64,000 nt of DNA from Sphingopyxis sp. BE259. Lineage in GTDB: Bacteria > Pseudomonadota > Alphaproteobacteria > Sphingomonadales > Sphingomonadaceae. The notes under the pieces were generated by a model. It saw only the letters and a program-made list of their open reading frames with translations. It had not been told where the DNA came from and did not search any database. The DNA lies in contig NZ_JAVDWM010000001.1 of NCBI RefSeq assembly GCF_031457495.1, positions 3,522,001-3,586,000 of the forward strand, written 5' to 3'. A program made the translations under genes and the position numbers. Positions 7,384 through 15,661 of the stretch are shown here, one piece after another. Each line of letters starts with the position of its first letter. The first letter of the stretch is position 1.

Positions 7384-9800
7384 GTCTTTCCTCCTGCTTG
7401 GCCCGAGTGAAGTCGAGCAATCAAACCGAACAGGATATGTCAGACGGAAATTTTGTAGGAAAGCATTTTTGTTCTATTTATGTTCCCACTTGCCCTTTGA
7501 CAATTCTTCGCCTCCCTTGTGAGTGCAGATTCATGCCAATCAAACCCGCTTATTGGCAAACTGCGGATAACGTCCGTTGGCATATATTTAATGTGCATAA
7601 CAACGAACCATATGGGGTAGTTTCTGGATGCGCATTTCCTCAATCAAGGTTGAAAATCAGCCGCCGATTCAGCATTTTGATGTCAGCGACCTGTCCGACC
7701 TAGTCGTAATTGCTGGACCCAATGGGGTCGGCAAGACACGGCTGATTACCAGCCTTCTTAACGCGTTTAGAGGGTCCCCTACTGGGGTAGAGCTGATAAT
7801 CGAGGCAACTTCCAAAGACGAGGAAAGCAAGTTTGGAAGTAAAACTTTGTCCACCTCGGGGAACGGAATTCAGCGATTGATGCAGGTAATGCAAGCAAAT
7901 AAGCTCCGGCGAAACTATCAAAGCGGCGTTCTATATTTTGAAAGTGGACGTTCAATTCAACAGGTTAAAGCGCTATCGTTCGCCTTTGATTTTGCTGATC
8001 CCTATATTGAAAACGTATCCTGGGATTTACCTATGCAGGGGCTTGCTGGTAGGTGGCAAGACACGCAACATGCAATATTTAAAAAGATACAGAACCAAAA
8101 AACATCTATCGCTAACCGAGCAATAGAGCTTCGTGGTCAAGGCTACGATAGCATGAATCTCCAGTTCTCTGATCCTCTTGCTCCTTTTAAAGACGCATTC
8201 TTTAAAATGCTCGGTCCTAAGAGACTAACACGCGCGGATCTAAGCTCACAAAATTTGATGTACGAAGAAGATGGAGAAGAAAGATCGATATCTACACTAA
8301 GTAGTGGAGAACGAGAGGTATTGAACGTTACATTTGATTTCATATTGCGGAATCCGAACGATTGCATAATATTTTTTGACGAACCTGAGGTGCATCTTCA
8401 TCCAGAATTATTGATTCGAATGGTCGCAACCTTACGTTCTATAGGAAACAATAATCAGTTTTTCTTTCTTTCTCATTCGCCAGATCTCGTTAGTAGCTCA
8501 TTGGAAGACAGCGTGGTATTTTTGACCCCACGGAAAAATGATGGCTCAAACCAAGCGATAATTGTAAAACCGGGGGATGCAACGACCGAAGCGATGCATC
8601 AATTGGGACATTCGGTCGGAGTGCTCTCACTAGGTCGAAAAATTGTGGTGATCGAAGGCACCGATGCAAGCCTCGACAAGCGAACCTACTCTCAAATTTT
8701 GGCAAACAGATTCCCAGATCTAGTCCTCGTTGCAGGCGGCGGGAAACAGACAATAGAAAATTTCAGTCACTTGGTAACAACTGTACTCGATAAGGCCGTT
8801 TGGGGTGTCGATTTTTTCATGCTAGCCGACAGAGATTCCGGTCAGGTAATTTCTTCTTCAGGTAAAATGGAGCAACTACCTAGATACCATTTGGAGAACT
8901 ATTTTCTTGATAGTAAAATACTTGCAGCATGTTTTGAGACAATTGAAGATGATGAATCTTGGTTACGAGACCCTGCAGCGATTGAAAATTGCCTCGAGAA
9001 CCTAGCTCTCGAGAAGATCGGATATGCTGTAGCTCTTCGTGTATCGCACAAATTCCGTCAGCTATGCGGCAATGTAACTCTCATGCCGAGCGGCGTCCAT
9101 GATTTGGATAGAGCGGCTTTGATCGCGTCAATTTCGGAAAGGGCAGAAACGGAGCAGCTCCGCAATGCAGCAGCTCTAGACTTAACAGCCATCCGCGATG
9201 CGACAGAAAGCACTTACGACGAATTTCTAACATATATCACGGGCGGAACAGGTAGATGGAAGATCGACGTGCCCGGAAAGCCGATATTTAAGACGTTCTG
9301 CGGTCGGGCGAATATCCAAGTTGGCCGACTCAAAAATCTCTATCTCAAAGCTGTCGACGCGCGGGAGGCCGATACCTTTGACGAGCTAAACTCGATTTTT
9401 TCAAGGTTTTCGGCTGTTTCTTCAGCATCGACGCAAGAGTGCGTTGGGTCTCCCGATCCACTGAATGAGCCCAGTTTGGGAGACTAGCGCACAACCGCTA
9501 TTGCGCGGTTATTGATACCAAGAGGAGATTTGGCTCGAATTGGCGCCATGTTAATCGGTGAGCCTACTAGCCATTGCCCGACGGCGATTCGCTAGTGCCC
9601 CCCCCCTCGACCTGCCGCCTGACCAACCGCAATTTCGGGTCGCTGACCTCAGCGGGCATGCGGCGGGCCTGGCGACCCAAGGCCTTCGGTGATCGTCAGT
9701 TGATGCAGCTGTCGGGCACGCTCTTGCGGTATCGCACCGGTGGGTTGCTGACGTTCACGATGACCTCCCACTTCGTTGTAGGCATCAGCCATGCAAATTA
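7384..9800. other. AT-rich genomic island
   Basis: Base composition changes abruptly after the start of the HTH-protein gene at 7383. The 244 bases before the ATPase gene contain long A/T runs and no ORF of note, and the ATPase gene uses many AT-ending codons unlike all its neighbours. GC-rich sequence returns after about 9590. No integrase, insertion sequence, flanking direct repeat or tRNA marks the ends, so the entry mechanism is not visible. Limits are approximate. Confidence 0.7.
7628..9487 (+). CDS. ABC/AAA-type ATPase fused to a TOPRIM/DUF4435-like domain (candidate single-gene PARIS-like defence protein)
   Basis: 619 residues. The N-terminal half is an SMC/ABC-like ATPase: Walker A GPNGVGKT (30-37), signature LSSGERE (224-230), Walker B with catalytic Glu CIIFFDEPE (246-254) and a switch His in FFLSHSPD (279-286). 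The C-terminal half has TOPRIM/DUF4435 hallmarks: VVIEGTDASLD with Glu343, a GGGKQ turn (370-374), MLADRDSG with D401 and D403, and the RYHLENYFLD motif (419-428). In the PARIS anti-phage system an AAA_15 ATPase (AriA) and a DUF4435 nuclease (AriB) are separate genes or one merged gene, so this could be a merged form. OLD-family ATPase-nucleases are the main alternative. The AT-rich codons mark recent transfer. It has no operon partner. Confidence 0.82.
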   Translation: MRISSIKVENQPPIQHFDVSDLSDLVVIAGPNGVGKTRLITSLLNAFRGSPTGVELIIEATSKDEESKFGSKTLSTSGNGIQRLMQVMQANKLRRNYQSGVLYFESGRSIQQVKALSFAFDFADPYIENVSWDLPMQGLAGRWQDTQHAIFKKIQNQKTSIANRAIELRGQGYDSMNLQFSDPLAPFKDAFFKMLGPKRLTRADLSSQNLMYEEDGEERSISTLSSGEREVLNVTFDFILRNPNDCIIFFDEPEVHLHPELLIRMVATLRSIGNNNQFFFLSHSPDLVSSSLEDSVVFLTPRKNDGSNQAIIVKPGDATTEAMHQLGHSVGVLSLGRKIVVIEGTDASLDKRTYSQILANRFPDLVLVAGGGKQTIENFSHLVTTVLDKAVWGVDFFMLADRDSGQVISSSGKMEQLPRYHLENYFLDSKILAACFETIEDDESWLRDPAAIENCLENLALEKIGYAVALRVSHKFRQLCGNVTLMPSGVHDLDRAALIASISERAETEQLRNAAALDLTAIRDATESTYDEFLTYITGGTGRWKIDVPGKPIFKTFCGRANIQVGRLKNLYLKAVDAREADTFDELNSIFSRFSAVSSASTQECVGSPDPLNEPSLGD

Positions 9801-9840
9801 GTCGGGCGGCATTACCCACAATCCATCCCCCTCATCACCC
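9488..9840. other. Gap after the ATPase gene; no convincing gene
   Basis: The first 100 bases are moderately AT-rich and belong to the island; the rest is GC-rich. A + strand ORF at 9574-9801 and a 29-codon - strand ORF at 9696-9785 (MPTTKWEVIVNV...) have no recognisable domain and no strong ribosome site. I see decayed sequence rather than a gene. Confidence 0.5.
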
Positions 9841-10227
9841 ACCGACGATGCCGCTCAGCTACTGGTCGATCGCCATAGCATCGCCCGATACTGGTCGGCG
9901 GGCTGCGCGCGGATGTTCGGCTATTCGGATGCGGTGATGATCAGGGCGACGCTGGACCGCATCATCCCGCCGACACTGCGCGCGGGACACCGCAACGGAC
10001 TGGCGGCGGCGATGGCGACGCAGACGCTCGACCGCGAATCGCCGGTCGGCAATATCCCCGCGCTCCACGCCGACGGTGCCGTGCGGCGGCACCCGTTCCG
10101 GCAGGTTCAACTGTGCGACGCCTTTGGCGTCGGCACCGGGGCGGTCGTCACCTTTCTGCCCGCTACCCCACCCGGCGGCGGCAGCGGGCTGCGCGATGTG
10201 TTCGATCTGCCTGACGGGGCGGGGTGA
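9841..10227 (+). pseudogene. Truncated PAS-domain protein remnant
   Basis: Reading frame 1 from about 9841 encodes a typical single PAS domain: AAQLLVDRHSIARYWSAGCA, then RMFGYSDAVMIRATLDRIIP, LRAGHRNGLAAAMATQTL, and NIPALHADGAVRRHPF. This matches PAS proteins reading W-x-GAE-RMFGY...LD-IIP-LRA-H. An in-frame stop at 9799-9801 precedes it and no start codon exists before the ATG at 9913, which falls inside the conserved core. The 5' end is therefore lost. The C-terminus ends normally at a TGA. Loss may have come with insertion of the adjacent AT-rich island. Confidence 0.65.
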
Positions 10228-10277
10228 TGCGCTGTCGCGAAAGGACGTCGTCCTCGGATACCGGTCACCACCTGTAA

Positions 10278-10356
10278 CCGTTCGTGTCGAGCGAAGTCGA
10301 GACACGCTTGGCGCGCGCATGCCTTCGCGTGTCTCGACTTCGCTCGACACGAACGG
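10278..10356. repeat. Intergenic palindromic repeat, family B copy 1
   Basis: Near-perfect inverted repeat with arms CCGTTCGTGTCGAGCGAAGT...GACACG and the complement, separated by about 20 bases. The same arms occur at 62375-62448 and, with a decayed right arm, at 16334-16413. Confidence 0.88.
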
Positions 10357-10412
10357 AAAGGGAGGCGCGAACGGATAGGGAGGTGCGAGCGGGAAAGCGG
10401 GCCGCACCCAAC

Positions 10413-10442
10413 GCAAAACCGGCGGCCTTTGGGGCCGCCGGT
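10413..10442 (-). terminator. Rho-independent terminator of typA
   Basis: On the minus strand a 10-bp stem ACCGGCGGCC / GGCCGCCGGT with a short loop is followed by TTTTGCG. It starts just past the typA stop codon at 10450. Confidence 0.75.
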
Positions 10443-10449
10443 CTGTATC

Positions 10450-12282
10450 TTATGCCGCTTCTTTCTTGCGCGATGCTTTCTTGCGCTCGTGCGGGTCGAG
10501 CAGGCCCTTGCGGATACGGATGTTTTTCGGGGTCACTTCGACCATTTCGTCATCGTCGATGTACGCGATCGCCTGTTCCAGCGTCATCCGCTTCGGCGGG
10601 GTCAGGCGGATCGCGTCGTCCTTGCCGGTCGAACGGAAGTTCGTCAGCTGCTTCGACTTCATCGGGTTGACTTCCAGGTCATCGGGCTTGGCATTTTCGC
10701 CGATGATCATGCCTTCGTACAGCGCCTCGCCGGGCGACACGAACAGGATGCCGCGCTCTTCGAGCGGGCCCAGGGCGTAAGCCACCGCTTCGCCATTGCC
10801 GTTCGAGATCAGCACGCCGTTCTTGCGGCCTTCGATCGGACCCTTGTGCGGGCCATATTTTTCGAACAGGCGGTTCATGATCCCGGTGCCGCGCGTGTCG
10901 GACAGGAATTCGCCGTGATAGCCGATCAGGCCGCGCGACGGGCCGCTGAAGGTGATGCGCGTCTTGCCGCCGCCCGACGGACGCATGTCGGTCAGGTCGG
11001 CCTTGCGGATCTGCATCTTCTCGACGACCGTGCCGCTATGTTCGTCGTCGACGTCGATGACGACGGTTTCATAAGGTTCGGTGCGCTTGCCATTTTCGTC
11101 TTCGCCGAACAGCACGCGCGGGCGGCTGATGCCGAGTTCGAAGCCTTCGCGGCGCATCGTTTCGATCAGCACGCCCAGCTGAAGCTCGCCGCGGCCGGCG
11201 ACTTCAAAGCTGTCCTTGTCGGCACTTTCGGTGATGCGGATCGCAACATTGGTTTCGGCTTCGCGGAACAGACGGTCGCGGATCATCCGGCTCGTGACCT
11301 TGCTGCCCTCGCGGCCCGCCATCGGCGAATCATTGACCGCAAAGCGCATCGACAGCGTCGGCGGATCGATCGGCTGCGCGGCGATCGGCTCGCTCACGCT
11401 GGTGTCGGCGATGGTGTTGGCGACGGTCGCCAGCGCCAGGCCGGCGATCGCGACGATGTCGCCCGCGCGCGCTTCCTCGACGGGAACGCGCTCGAGCCCG
11501 CGGAACGCCAGCAGCTTCGACGCGCGGCCGGTCTCGATCACCTTGCCGTCCATGTCGATCGCGTGGATCGGCTGGTTGACCTTGATCGTCCCCGACTGGA
11601 CGCGCCCGGTCAGGATGCGGCCAATGAAGTTATCGCGGTCGAGCAGGGTGGCGAGGAAGGTGAACGGACCGTCTTCGGGCAGGCCGGGGGTGGGCACGTG
11701 GCTGACGATCGTCTTGAACAGCGGTTCGAGCGTGCCTTCACGCGCGTCGGGGCTTTCCGAGGCATAGCCGCCGCGGCCCGAGGCGTAGAGGATCGGGAAG
11801 TCGAGCTGTTCGTCATTCGCTTCGAGCGCCAGGAACAGCTCGAATACTTCGTCGAGCACTTCGGCGGCGCGCGCGTCGCTGCGGTCGATCTTGTTGACGA
11901 CAACGATCGGCTTCAGGCCGAGCGCGAGCGCCTTGCCGGTGACGAACTTGGTCTGCGGCATCGGGCCTTCGGCGGCATCGACGAGCAGGATGACGCCGTC
12001 GACCATGCTCAGGATCCGCTCGACCTCACCGCCGAAATCGGCGTGTCCGGGGGTGTCGACGATGTTGATGCGGGTCAGGTCGGCGCCTTCACCCCACTCG
12101 ACGCTGGTGCATTTCGCGAGGATCGTGATCCCGCGTTCCTTTTCGAGGTCGTTCGAATCCATCGCGCGTTCTTCGACGCGCTGGTTGTCGCGGAAGGTGC
12201 CCGACTGGCGGAAAAGCTGATCGACGAGGGTGGTTTTTCCATGATCGACGTGAGCGATTATGGCAATATTGCGCAGAGACAT
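10450..12282 (-). CDS. typA: Ribosome-associated GTPase TypA/BipA
   Basis: 610 residues, the usual length. TypA/BipA is an EF-G-like translational GTPase that aids ribosome assembly and stress or low-temperature growth. The G domain shows AHVDHGKTTLVDQL (G1, about 10-23), GITI (G2), DTPGHADFGGEVER (G3) and NKIDR (G4). Domain II, an EF-G-like domain V and the lysine-rich BipA C-terminus (RKGLLDPHERKKASRKKEA) follow. It is a single gene with its own terminator and is divergent from the cydAB regulator gene across about 185 bases. Confidence 0.98.
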   Translation of the reverse strand: MSLRNIAIIAHVDHGKTTLVDQLFRQSGTFRDNQRVEERAMDSNDLEKERGITILAKCTSVEWGEGADLTRINIVDTPGHADFGGEVERILSMVDGVILLVDAAEGPMPQTKFVTGKALALGLKPIVVVNKIDRSDARAAEVLDEVFELFLALEANDEQLDFPILYASGRGGYASESPDAREGTLEPLFKTIVSHVPTPGLPEDGPFTFLATLLDRDNFIGRILTGRVQSGTIKVNQPIHAIDMDGKVIETGRASKLLAFRGLERVPVEEARAGDIVAIAGLALATVANTIADTSVSEPIAAQPIDPPTLSMRFAVNDSPMAGREGSKVTSRMIRDRLFREAETNVAIRITESADKDSFEVAGRGELQLGVLIETMRREGFELGISRPRVLFGEDENGKRTEPYETVVIDVDDEHSGTVVEKMQIRKADLTDMRPSGGGKTRITFSGPSRGLIGYHGEFLSDTRGTGIMNRLFEKYGPHKGPIEGRKNGVLISNGNGEAVAYALGPLEERGILFVSPGEALYEGMIIGENAKPDDLEVNPMKSKQLTNFRSTGKDDAIRLTPPKRMTLEQAIAYIDDDEMVEVTPKNIRIRKGLLDPHERKKASRKKEAA

Positions 12283-12415
12283 GCGGGAACGGGCCTTGAT
12301 GGGAGGGGGCAGCGCCCGGAGCGCCGCGAAACGCCGCGCCCTTAACAGAATGGGTGCTGCGGCGCAACATGATTGCCGAAGTTGGCAAAGTTGTCACTGG
12401 GTCAACCCGCCAACA

Positions 12416-12441
12416 AAAGGTTCAATAATTATTGAAACTTT
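12416..12441. promoter_or_regulatory. Palindromic operator upstream of the GbsR/MarR-type regulator gene
   Basis: A perfect 16-base palindrome TTCAATAATTATTGAA (12421-12436) extends outward to 12416 and 12441 with one mismatched pair (12 of 13 pairs match). It lies 25 bases upstream of the regulator start in the typA-regulator divergent region. Position and symmetry fit autoregulation by the winged-helix protein encoded next; binding is inferred. Confidence 0.65.
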
Positions 12442-12466
12442 AGAAATTACCGGATATAGCGCCGGC

Positions 12467-13114
12467 ATGGATTTGTCCCCCGCCCCCGATTCGCGCCCGG
12501 TTTCCCCAGCGGCCTCCCCGTCATCACCATTCCGGCTCTCCCCGCTCGCGCAGGCCTTTGTCCTGCATTTCGGCGAGATGGGGAGCCGCTGGGGGATCAA
12601 CCGCACCGTCGGCCAGATTTATGCGATGCTGTTCCTGGCCGACGCCCCGCGTCATGCCGAAGAGATCGCCGACGCGCTGACCCTGTCGCGCGGCAGCGTG
12701 TCGATGGGACTGAAGGAACTGGCGAGCTGGAATTTGGTCCAGCTCCGCCACGTCCCCGGCGACCGCCGCGACTATTATGAAACGCCGCGCGACGTGTGGG
12801 CGATTTTCCGCACCCTGGTCGAGGAACGCAAGAAGCGCGAGATCGACCCCACACTGACGACTCTGCGCACTTTGCTGATGGAACCCGCGACCGATGCGTC
12901 CGATCGCTTCGCGCAGGAACGCATCGCGGCGATGCACGAACAGATCGAACTGCTGACCGACTGGTATGCCGAGATGCGGCGGCTCGACAACGAACGGTTG
13001 CTCCAGCTGCTGCGGCTGGGCGAACGGGTCGTGAAGGCGCTCGAATTCAAGGACCGCATGCTCGGCCGCAGCAAAGCCGCGCCCGCGACGGAGACCGACG
13101 ATGGACAATCTTGA
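12467..13114 (+). CDS. GbsR/MarR-family winged-helix regulator, probable controller of cydAB
   Basis: 215 residues from the ATG at 12467; longer frames upstream run through the operator palindrome and are rejected. The winged helix covers about residues 45-110 (INRTVGQIYAMLFLADAPRH, EEIADALTLSRGSVSMGLKEL, VPGDRRDYYE wing), as in GbsR-type MarR proteins. A helical C-terminus (about 120-200) probably dimerises. Its last 14 bases overlap the start of cydA, so the two are translationally coupled. This arrangement implies control of the bd-type oxidase; the signal is unknown. The perfect palindrome just upstream is the likely operator. Confidence 0.88.
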   Translation: MDLSPAPDSRPVSPAASPSSPFRLSPLAQAFVLHFGEMGSRWGINRTVGQIYAMLFLADAPRHAEEIADALTLSRGSVSMGLKELASWNLVQLRHVPGDRRDYYETPRDVWAIFRTLVEERKKREIDPTLTTLRTLLMEPATDASDRFAQERIAAMHEQIELLTDWYAEMRRLDNERLLQLLRLGERVVKALEFKDRMLGRSKAAPATETDDGQS

Positions 13115-14489
13115 CCCGCTGATCCTCGCGCGCATCCAGTTCGCGGCGAACATCAGCTTCCACATCCTGTTCCCGACGATAACCATCGCGCTCGGCTGGG
13201 CGCTGCTTGGCTTCAAGCTCGCCTATAACCGCACCAAAGACGGTGCGTGGATGGACGCTTACCGACTGTGGGTGAAGGTGTTCGCGCTCAGCTTCGCGAT
13301 GGGGGTCGTGTCGGGGATCACGATGAGTTTCCAGTTCGGGACCAACTGGCCGGGCTATATGGAAAAGGTCGGCAACGTCGCCGGGCCGCTGCTCGCCTAT
13401 GAGGTGTTGACCGCCTTTTTCCTCGAGGCGGTGTTCCTTGGCATCATGCTGTTCGGGTTCAGCCGGGTGCCGAACTGGGTCCACACCATGGCGACGCTGC
13501 TGGTCGCAGGCGGCACGACATTGTCGGCGTTCTGGATCATTGTCCTGAACAGCTGGATGCAGACGCCGGTGGGATACGAGATTCGCGATGGTGTCGTCCA
13601 TGCGACCGACTGGTGGGCGATCATCTTTAACCCGTCGATGCCGTACCGGCTGACCCATATGCTGATCGCCTCGGCGCTGACGGTCGCCTTCATGATCGCC
13701 GGGATGTCGGCGTGGCGCTGGCTGAAGGACGGCGGCGGCGAGGGCGTGCGGCGGACATTGAAAGCCGCCGTCTATGCCGCGGCGGTGCTGATCCCGGTGC
13801 AGATTTTCGTTGGCGACATGCATGGCTTGAACACGCTGGAGCATCAGCCGCAAAAAATCGCGGCGATGGAGGCGAATTGGGAAACGCGCAGCCATGTGCC
13901 GCTGGTGCTGTTCGCGATCCCCGACGAGGCGGCGCGGACCAACCATCTGGAAATAGCGGTGCCGTCGGGCGCCAGTCTGATCCTGAAGCATGAAGCGGCG
14001 GGCGTTGTCCCCGGGCTCAACGATTACGCGGGCAACCATCCTCCAGTCGGGCCGCTGTTCTGGGGGTTCCGGGTCATGGTTGGGATCGGCATGCTGATGC
14101 TGGCGCTGTCGTGGCTCGCCGCTTGGACGATCCGCCGCCGCGGGGTCGATGCGATGCCGCGCTGGCTGGTGCGGGCGCTCGTCGCGATGACCTTCAGCGG
14201 CTGGATTGCGACGCTGGCGGGCTGGTACGTCACCGAAATCGGGCGCCAGCCGTGGCTGGTCACCGGGGTGCTCAGGACCGCCGATGCGGTCGGCCCGGTC
14301 GGCAGCGCGATGGTCGCGAGTTCGCTGACGCTGTATCTGGCGGTCTATGCGGTGCTGCTGACCGCCTATATCGCGGTGCTCTATCGCCTCGCGCGACTGG
14401 GCAAGGCGGCGCCGGCGGGCAAGCCGATGTTCCCGCTGCCGGGAGTCGCCGAAGGTCCGGCCGAACCGCAATCGGAGGCGCCCGCATGA
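13101..14489 (+). CDS. cydA: Cytochrome bd-type ubiquinol oxidase subunit I
   Basis: 462 residues, a multi-spanning inner-membrane protein that oxidises ubiquinol and carries the haems. Seen are the haem-ligand region ISFHILFP (H21), RLTHML (H186) and the quinol-binding segment VGDMHG...QPQKIAAMEANWE (238-261). The Q loop is short, as in the cyanide-insensitive (CioA) branch rather than the long-loop E. coli form. The gene overlaps the regulator gene by 14 bases and cydB by ATGA (14486-14489), giving a tight three-gene operon for respiration under low oxygen or when haem-copper oxidases are blocked. Confidence 0.96.
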   Translation: MDNLDPLILARIQFAANISFHILFPTITIALGWALLGFKLAYNRTKDGAWMDAYRLWVKVFALSFAMGVVSGITMSFQFGTNWPGYMEKVGNVAGPLLAYEVLTAFFLEAVFLGIMLFGFSRVPNWVHTMATLLVAGGTTLSAFWIIVLNSWMQTPVGYEIRDGVVHATDWWAIIFNPSMPYRLTHMLIASALTVAFMIAGMSAWRWLKDGGGEGVRRTLKAAVYAAAVLIPVQIFVGDMHGLNTLEHQPQKIAAMEANWETRSHVPLVLFAIPDEAARTNHLEIAVPSGASLILKHEAAGVVPGLNDYAGNHPPVGPLFWGFRVMVGIGMLMLALSWLAAWTIRRRGVDAMPRWLVRALVAMTFSGWIATLAGWYVTEIGRQPWLVTGVLRTADAVGPVGSAMVASSLTLYLAVYAVLLTAYIAVLYRLARLGKAAPAGKPMFPLPGVAEGPAEPQSEAPA

Positions 14490-15493
14490 CCCCGTTCATC
14501 GATCCCTGGTGGCTTCCCGTCATCTTTGCCGGGCTGATGGGGCTGTCGATCCTGCTCTATGTCATCCTCGACGGCTATGACCTTGGCGTCGGCATGCTGA
14601 CGCGGCTCGAGCAGGACGAGAACCGCGACCTGATGATCGCGTCGATCGGGCCGTTCTGGGACGCCAACGAGACCTGGCTGGTGCTCGGGATCGGGTTGCT
14701 GCTGGTGGCGTTTCCAGTCGCGCACGGGCTGATCCTGACCCAGCTGTATTTGCCGGTGGTGCTGATGCTGATCGCGCTGATCCTGCGCGGGGTCAGTTTC
14801 GAGTTCCGCGCCAAGGCGGCGCCCGAACACAAGCAGCGCTGGGACCATGCGTTTTTCGCCGGGTCGCTGCTCACCGCGCTGTGTCAGGGCTATATGCTCG
14901 GCGCCTATGTGCTGGGGTTCGACCAGAGCCTGGCGGCGGTGCTGTTCTGCCTGCTTGCCGCCTTGGGGCTGGTCGCGGGCTATGTCTTCGTCGGCGCGTG
15001 CTGGCTGATCTACAAGGTCGAAGGCGAGTTGCAGAAGCGCGCGGTGCGCTGGGCCGAGATCAGCCTGTGGGCGACAGCTCTCGCGATGGCGATCATCTCG
15101 ATCGCGACGCCGCTGCTGTCGGAGCGCATCTTCGACCGCTGGTTCCGCCTGCCCGAGATTATCGCGCTGCTGCCAATCCCGATCGCCGCCGCAACCTTGT
15201 TCATCGGCCTCGCGATTTTCCTGCGTCGGCCGCTGCGGGCGAAGGACGAACTGTCATGGGTGCCGCTGGCGGTGGCGGGCATCCTGTTCGCGCTGGGCTT
15301 CGTCGGCATCGCCTACAGCTTTTATCCCTATCTGATCGCCGACCGGCTCGACATCTGGCAGGCAGCCGCGAGTCCCGAGGCGCTGAGCATCATCCTGATC
15401 GGCGCACTGGTCGTGCTGCCGGTGATCCTCGGCTATTCGATCCTGTCGCACTGGATCTTTCGCGGCAAGGCGACGCATTTGAGTTATGAGTGA
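14486..15493 (+). CDS. cydB: Cytochrome bd-type ubiquinol oxidase subunit II
   Basis: 335 residues with about eight membrane spans. It starts MTPFIDPWWLPVIFAGLMG, followed by LYVILDGYDLGVGML and GPFWDANETWLVLG, which are CydB signatures. Subunit II pairs with CydA to form the membrane oxidase. The ATG overlaps the cydA stop in ATGA, which fixes the start. No cydX-like small ORF is evident downstream; the frame ends 14 bases before a composite repeat. Confidence 0.96.
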   Translation: MTPFIDPWWLPVIFAGLMGLSILLYVILDGYDLGVGMLTRLEQDENRDLMIASIGPFWDANETWLVLGIGLLLVAFPVAHGLILTQLYLPVVLMLIALILRGVSFEFRAKAAPEHKQRWDHAFFAGSLLTALCQGYMLGAYVLGFDQSLAAVLFCLLAALGLVAGYVFVGACWLIYKVEGELQKRAVRWAEISLWATALAMAIISIATPLLSERIFDRWFRLPEIIALLPIPIAAATLFIGLAIFLRRPLRAKDELSWVPLAVAGILFALGFVGIAYSFYPYLIADRLDIWQAAASPEALSIILIGALVVLPVILGYSILSHWIFRGKATHLSYE

Positions 15494-15506
15494 GGGACGA
15501 TCGCTC

Positions 15507-15646
15507 TGGGGTGGGGAGCGGACATTCGCTACTCTCGTCATTCCCGCCAAAGCGGGAACCCAGGGACAGGCCCGCCGACGCACGCTTTGGGCCCCAGTTT
15601 CGCGGGGATGACGAAGTCGAGAAATGCGGAACGTCCGCAACCGGTC
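15507..15646. repeat. Composite intergenic repeat, family C copy 1
   Basis: An inner inverted repeat (CGTCATTCCCGCCAAAGCGG ... GGGGATGACG, 15536-15617) is framed on the left by TGGGGTGGGGAGCGGAC and on the right by ACGTCCGCAACCGGTC. The same frame surrounds a different core at 53427-53570. It lies between the cydB end and the convergent nucleosidase gene. Confidence 0.75.
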
Positions 15647-15661
15647 AACACCCGCCTTTGA

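Noticed and set aside
7440..7627. Sigma-70 promoter before the ATPase gene
   Set aside because: A TTGACA occurs at 7497-7502, but no suitable -10 box lies 16-18 bases downstream, so I do not call it.
9574..9801. 75-codon + strand ORF after the ATPase gene
   Set aside because: There is no domain, no ribosome site, and it lies in a stretch that looks decayed.
10429..12345. Long + strand ORF of 638 codons opposite typA
   Set aside because: It is antisense to a certain housekeeping gene, rich in Arg/Ala/Asp as expected of a shadow frame in GC-rich DNA, and matches no family.
13047..14471. 474-codon - strand ORF opposite cydA
   Set aside because: It is a shadow of cydA with no recognisable domain; cydA is certain.
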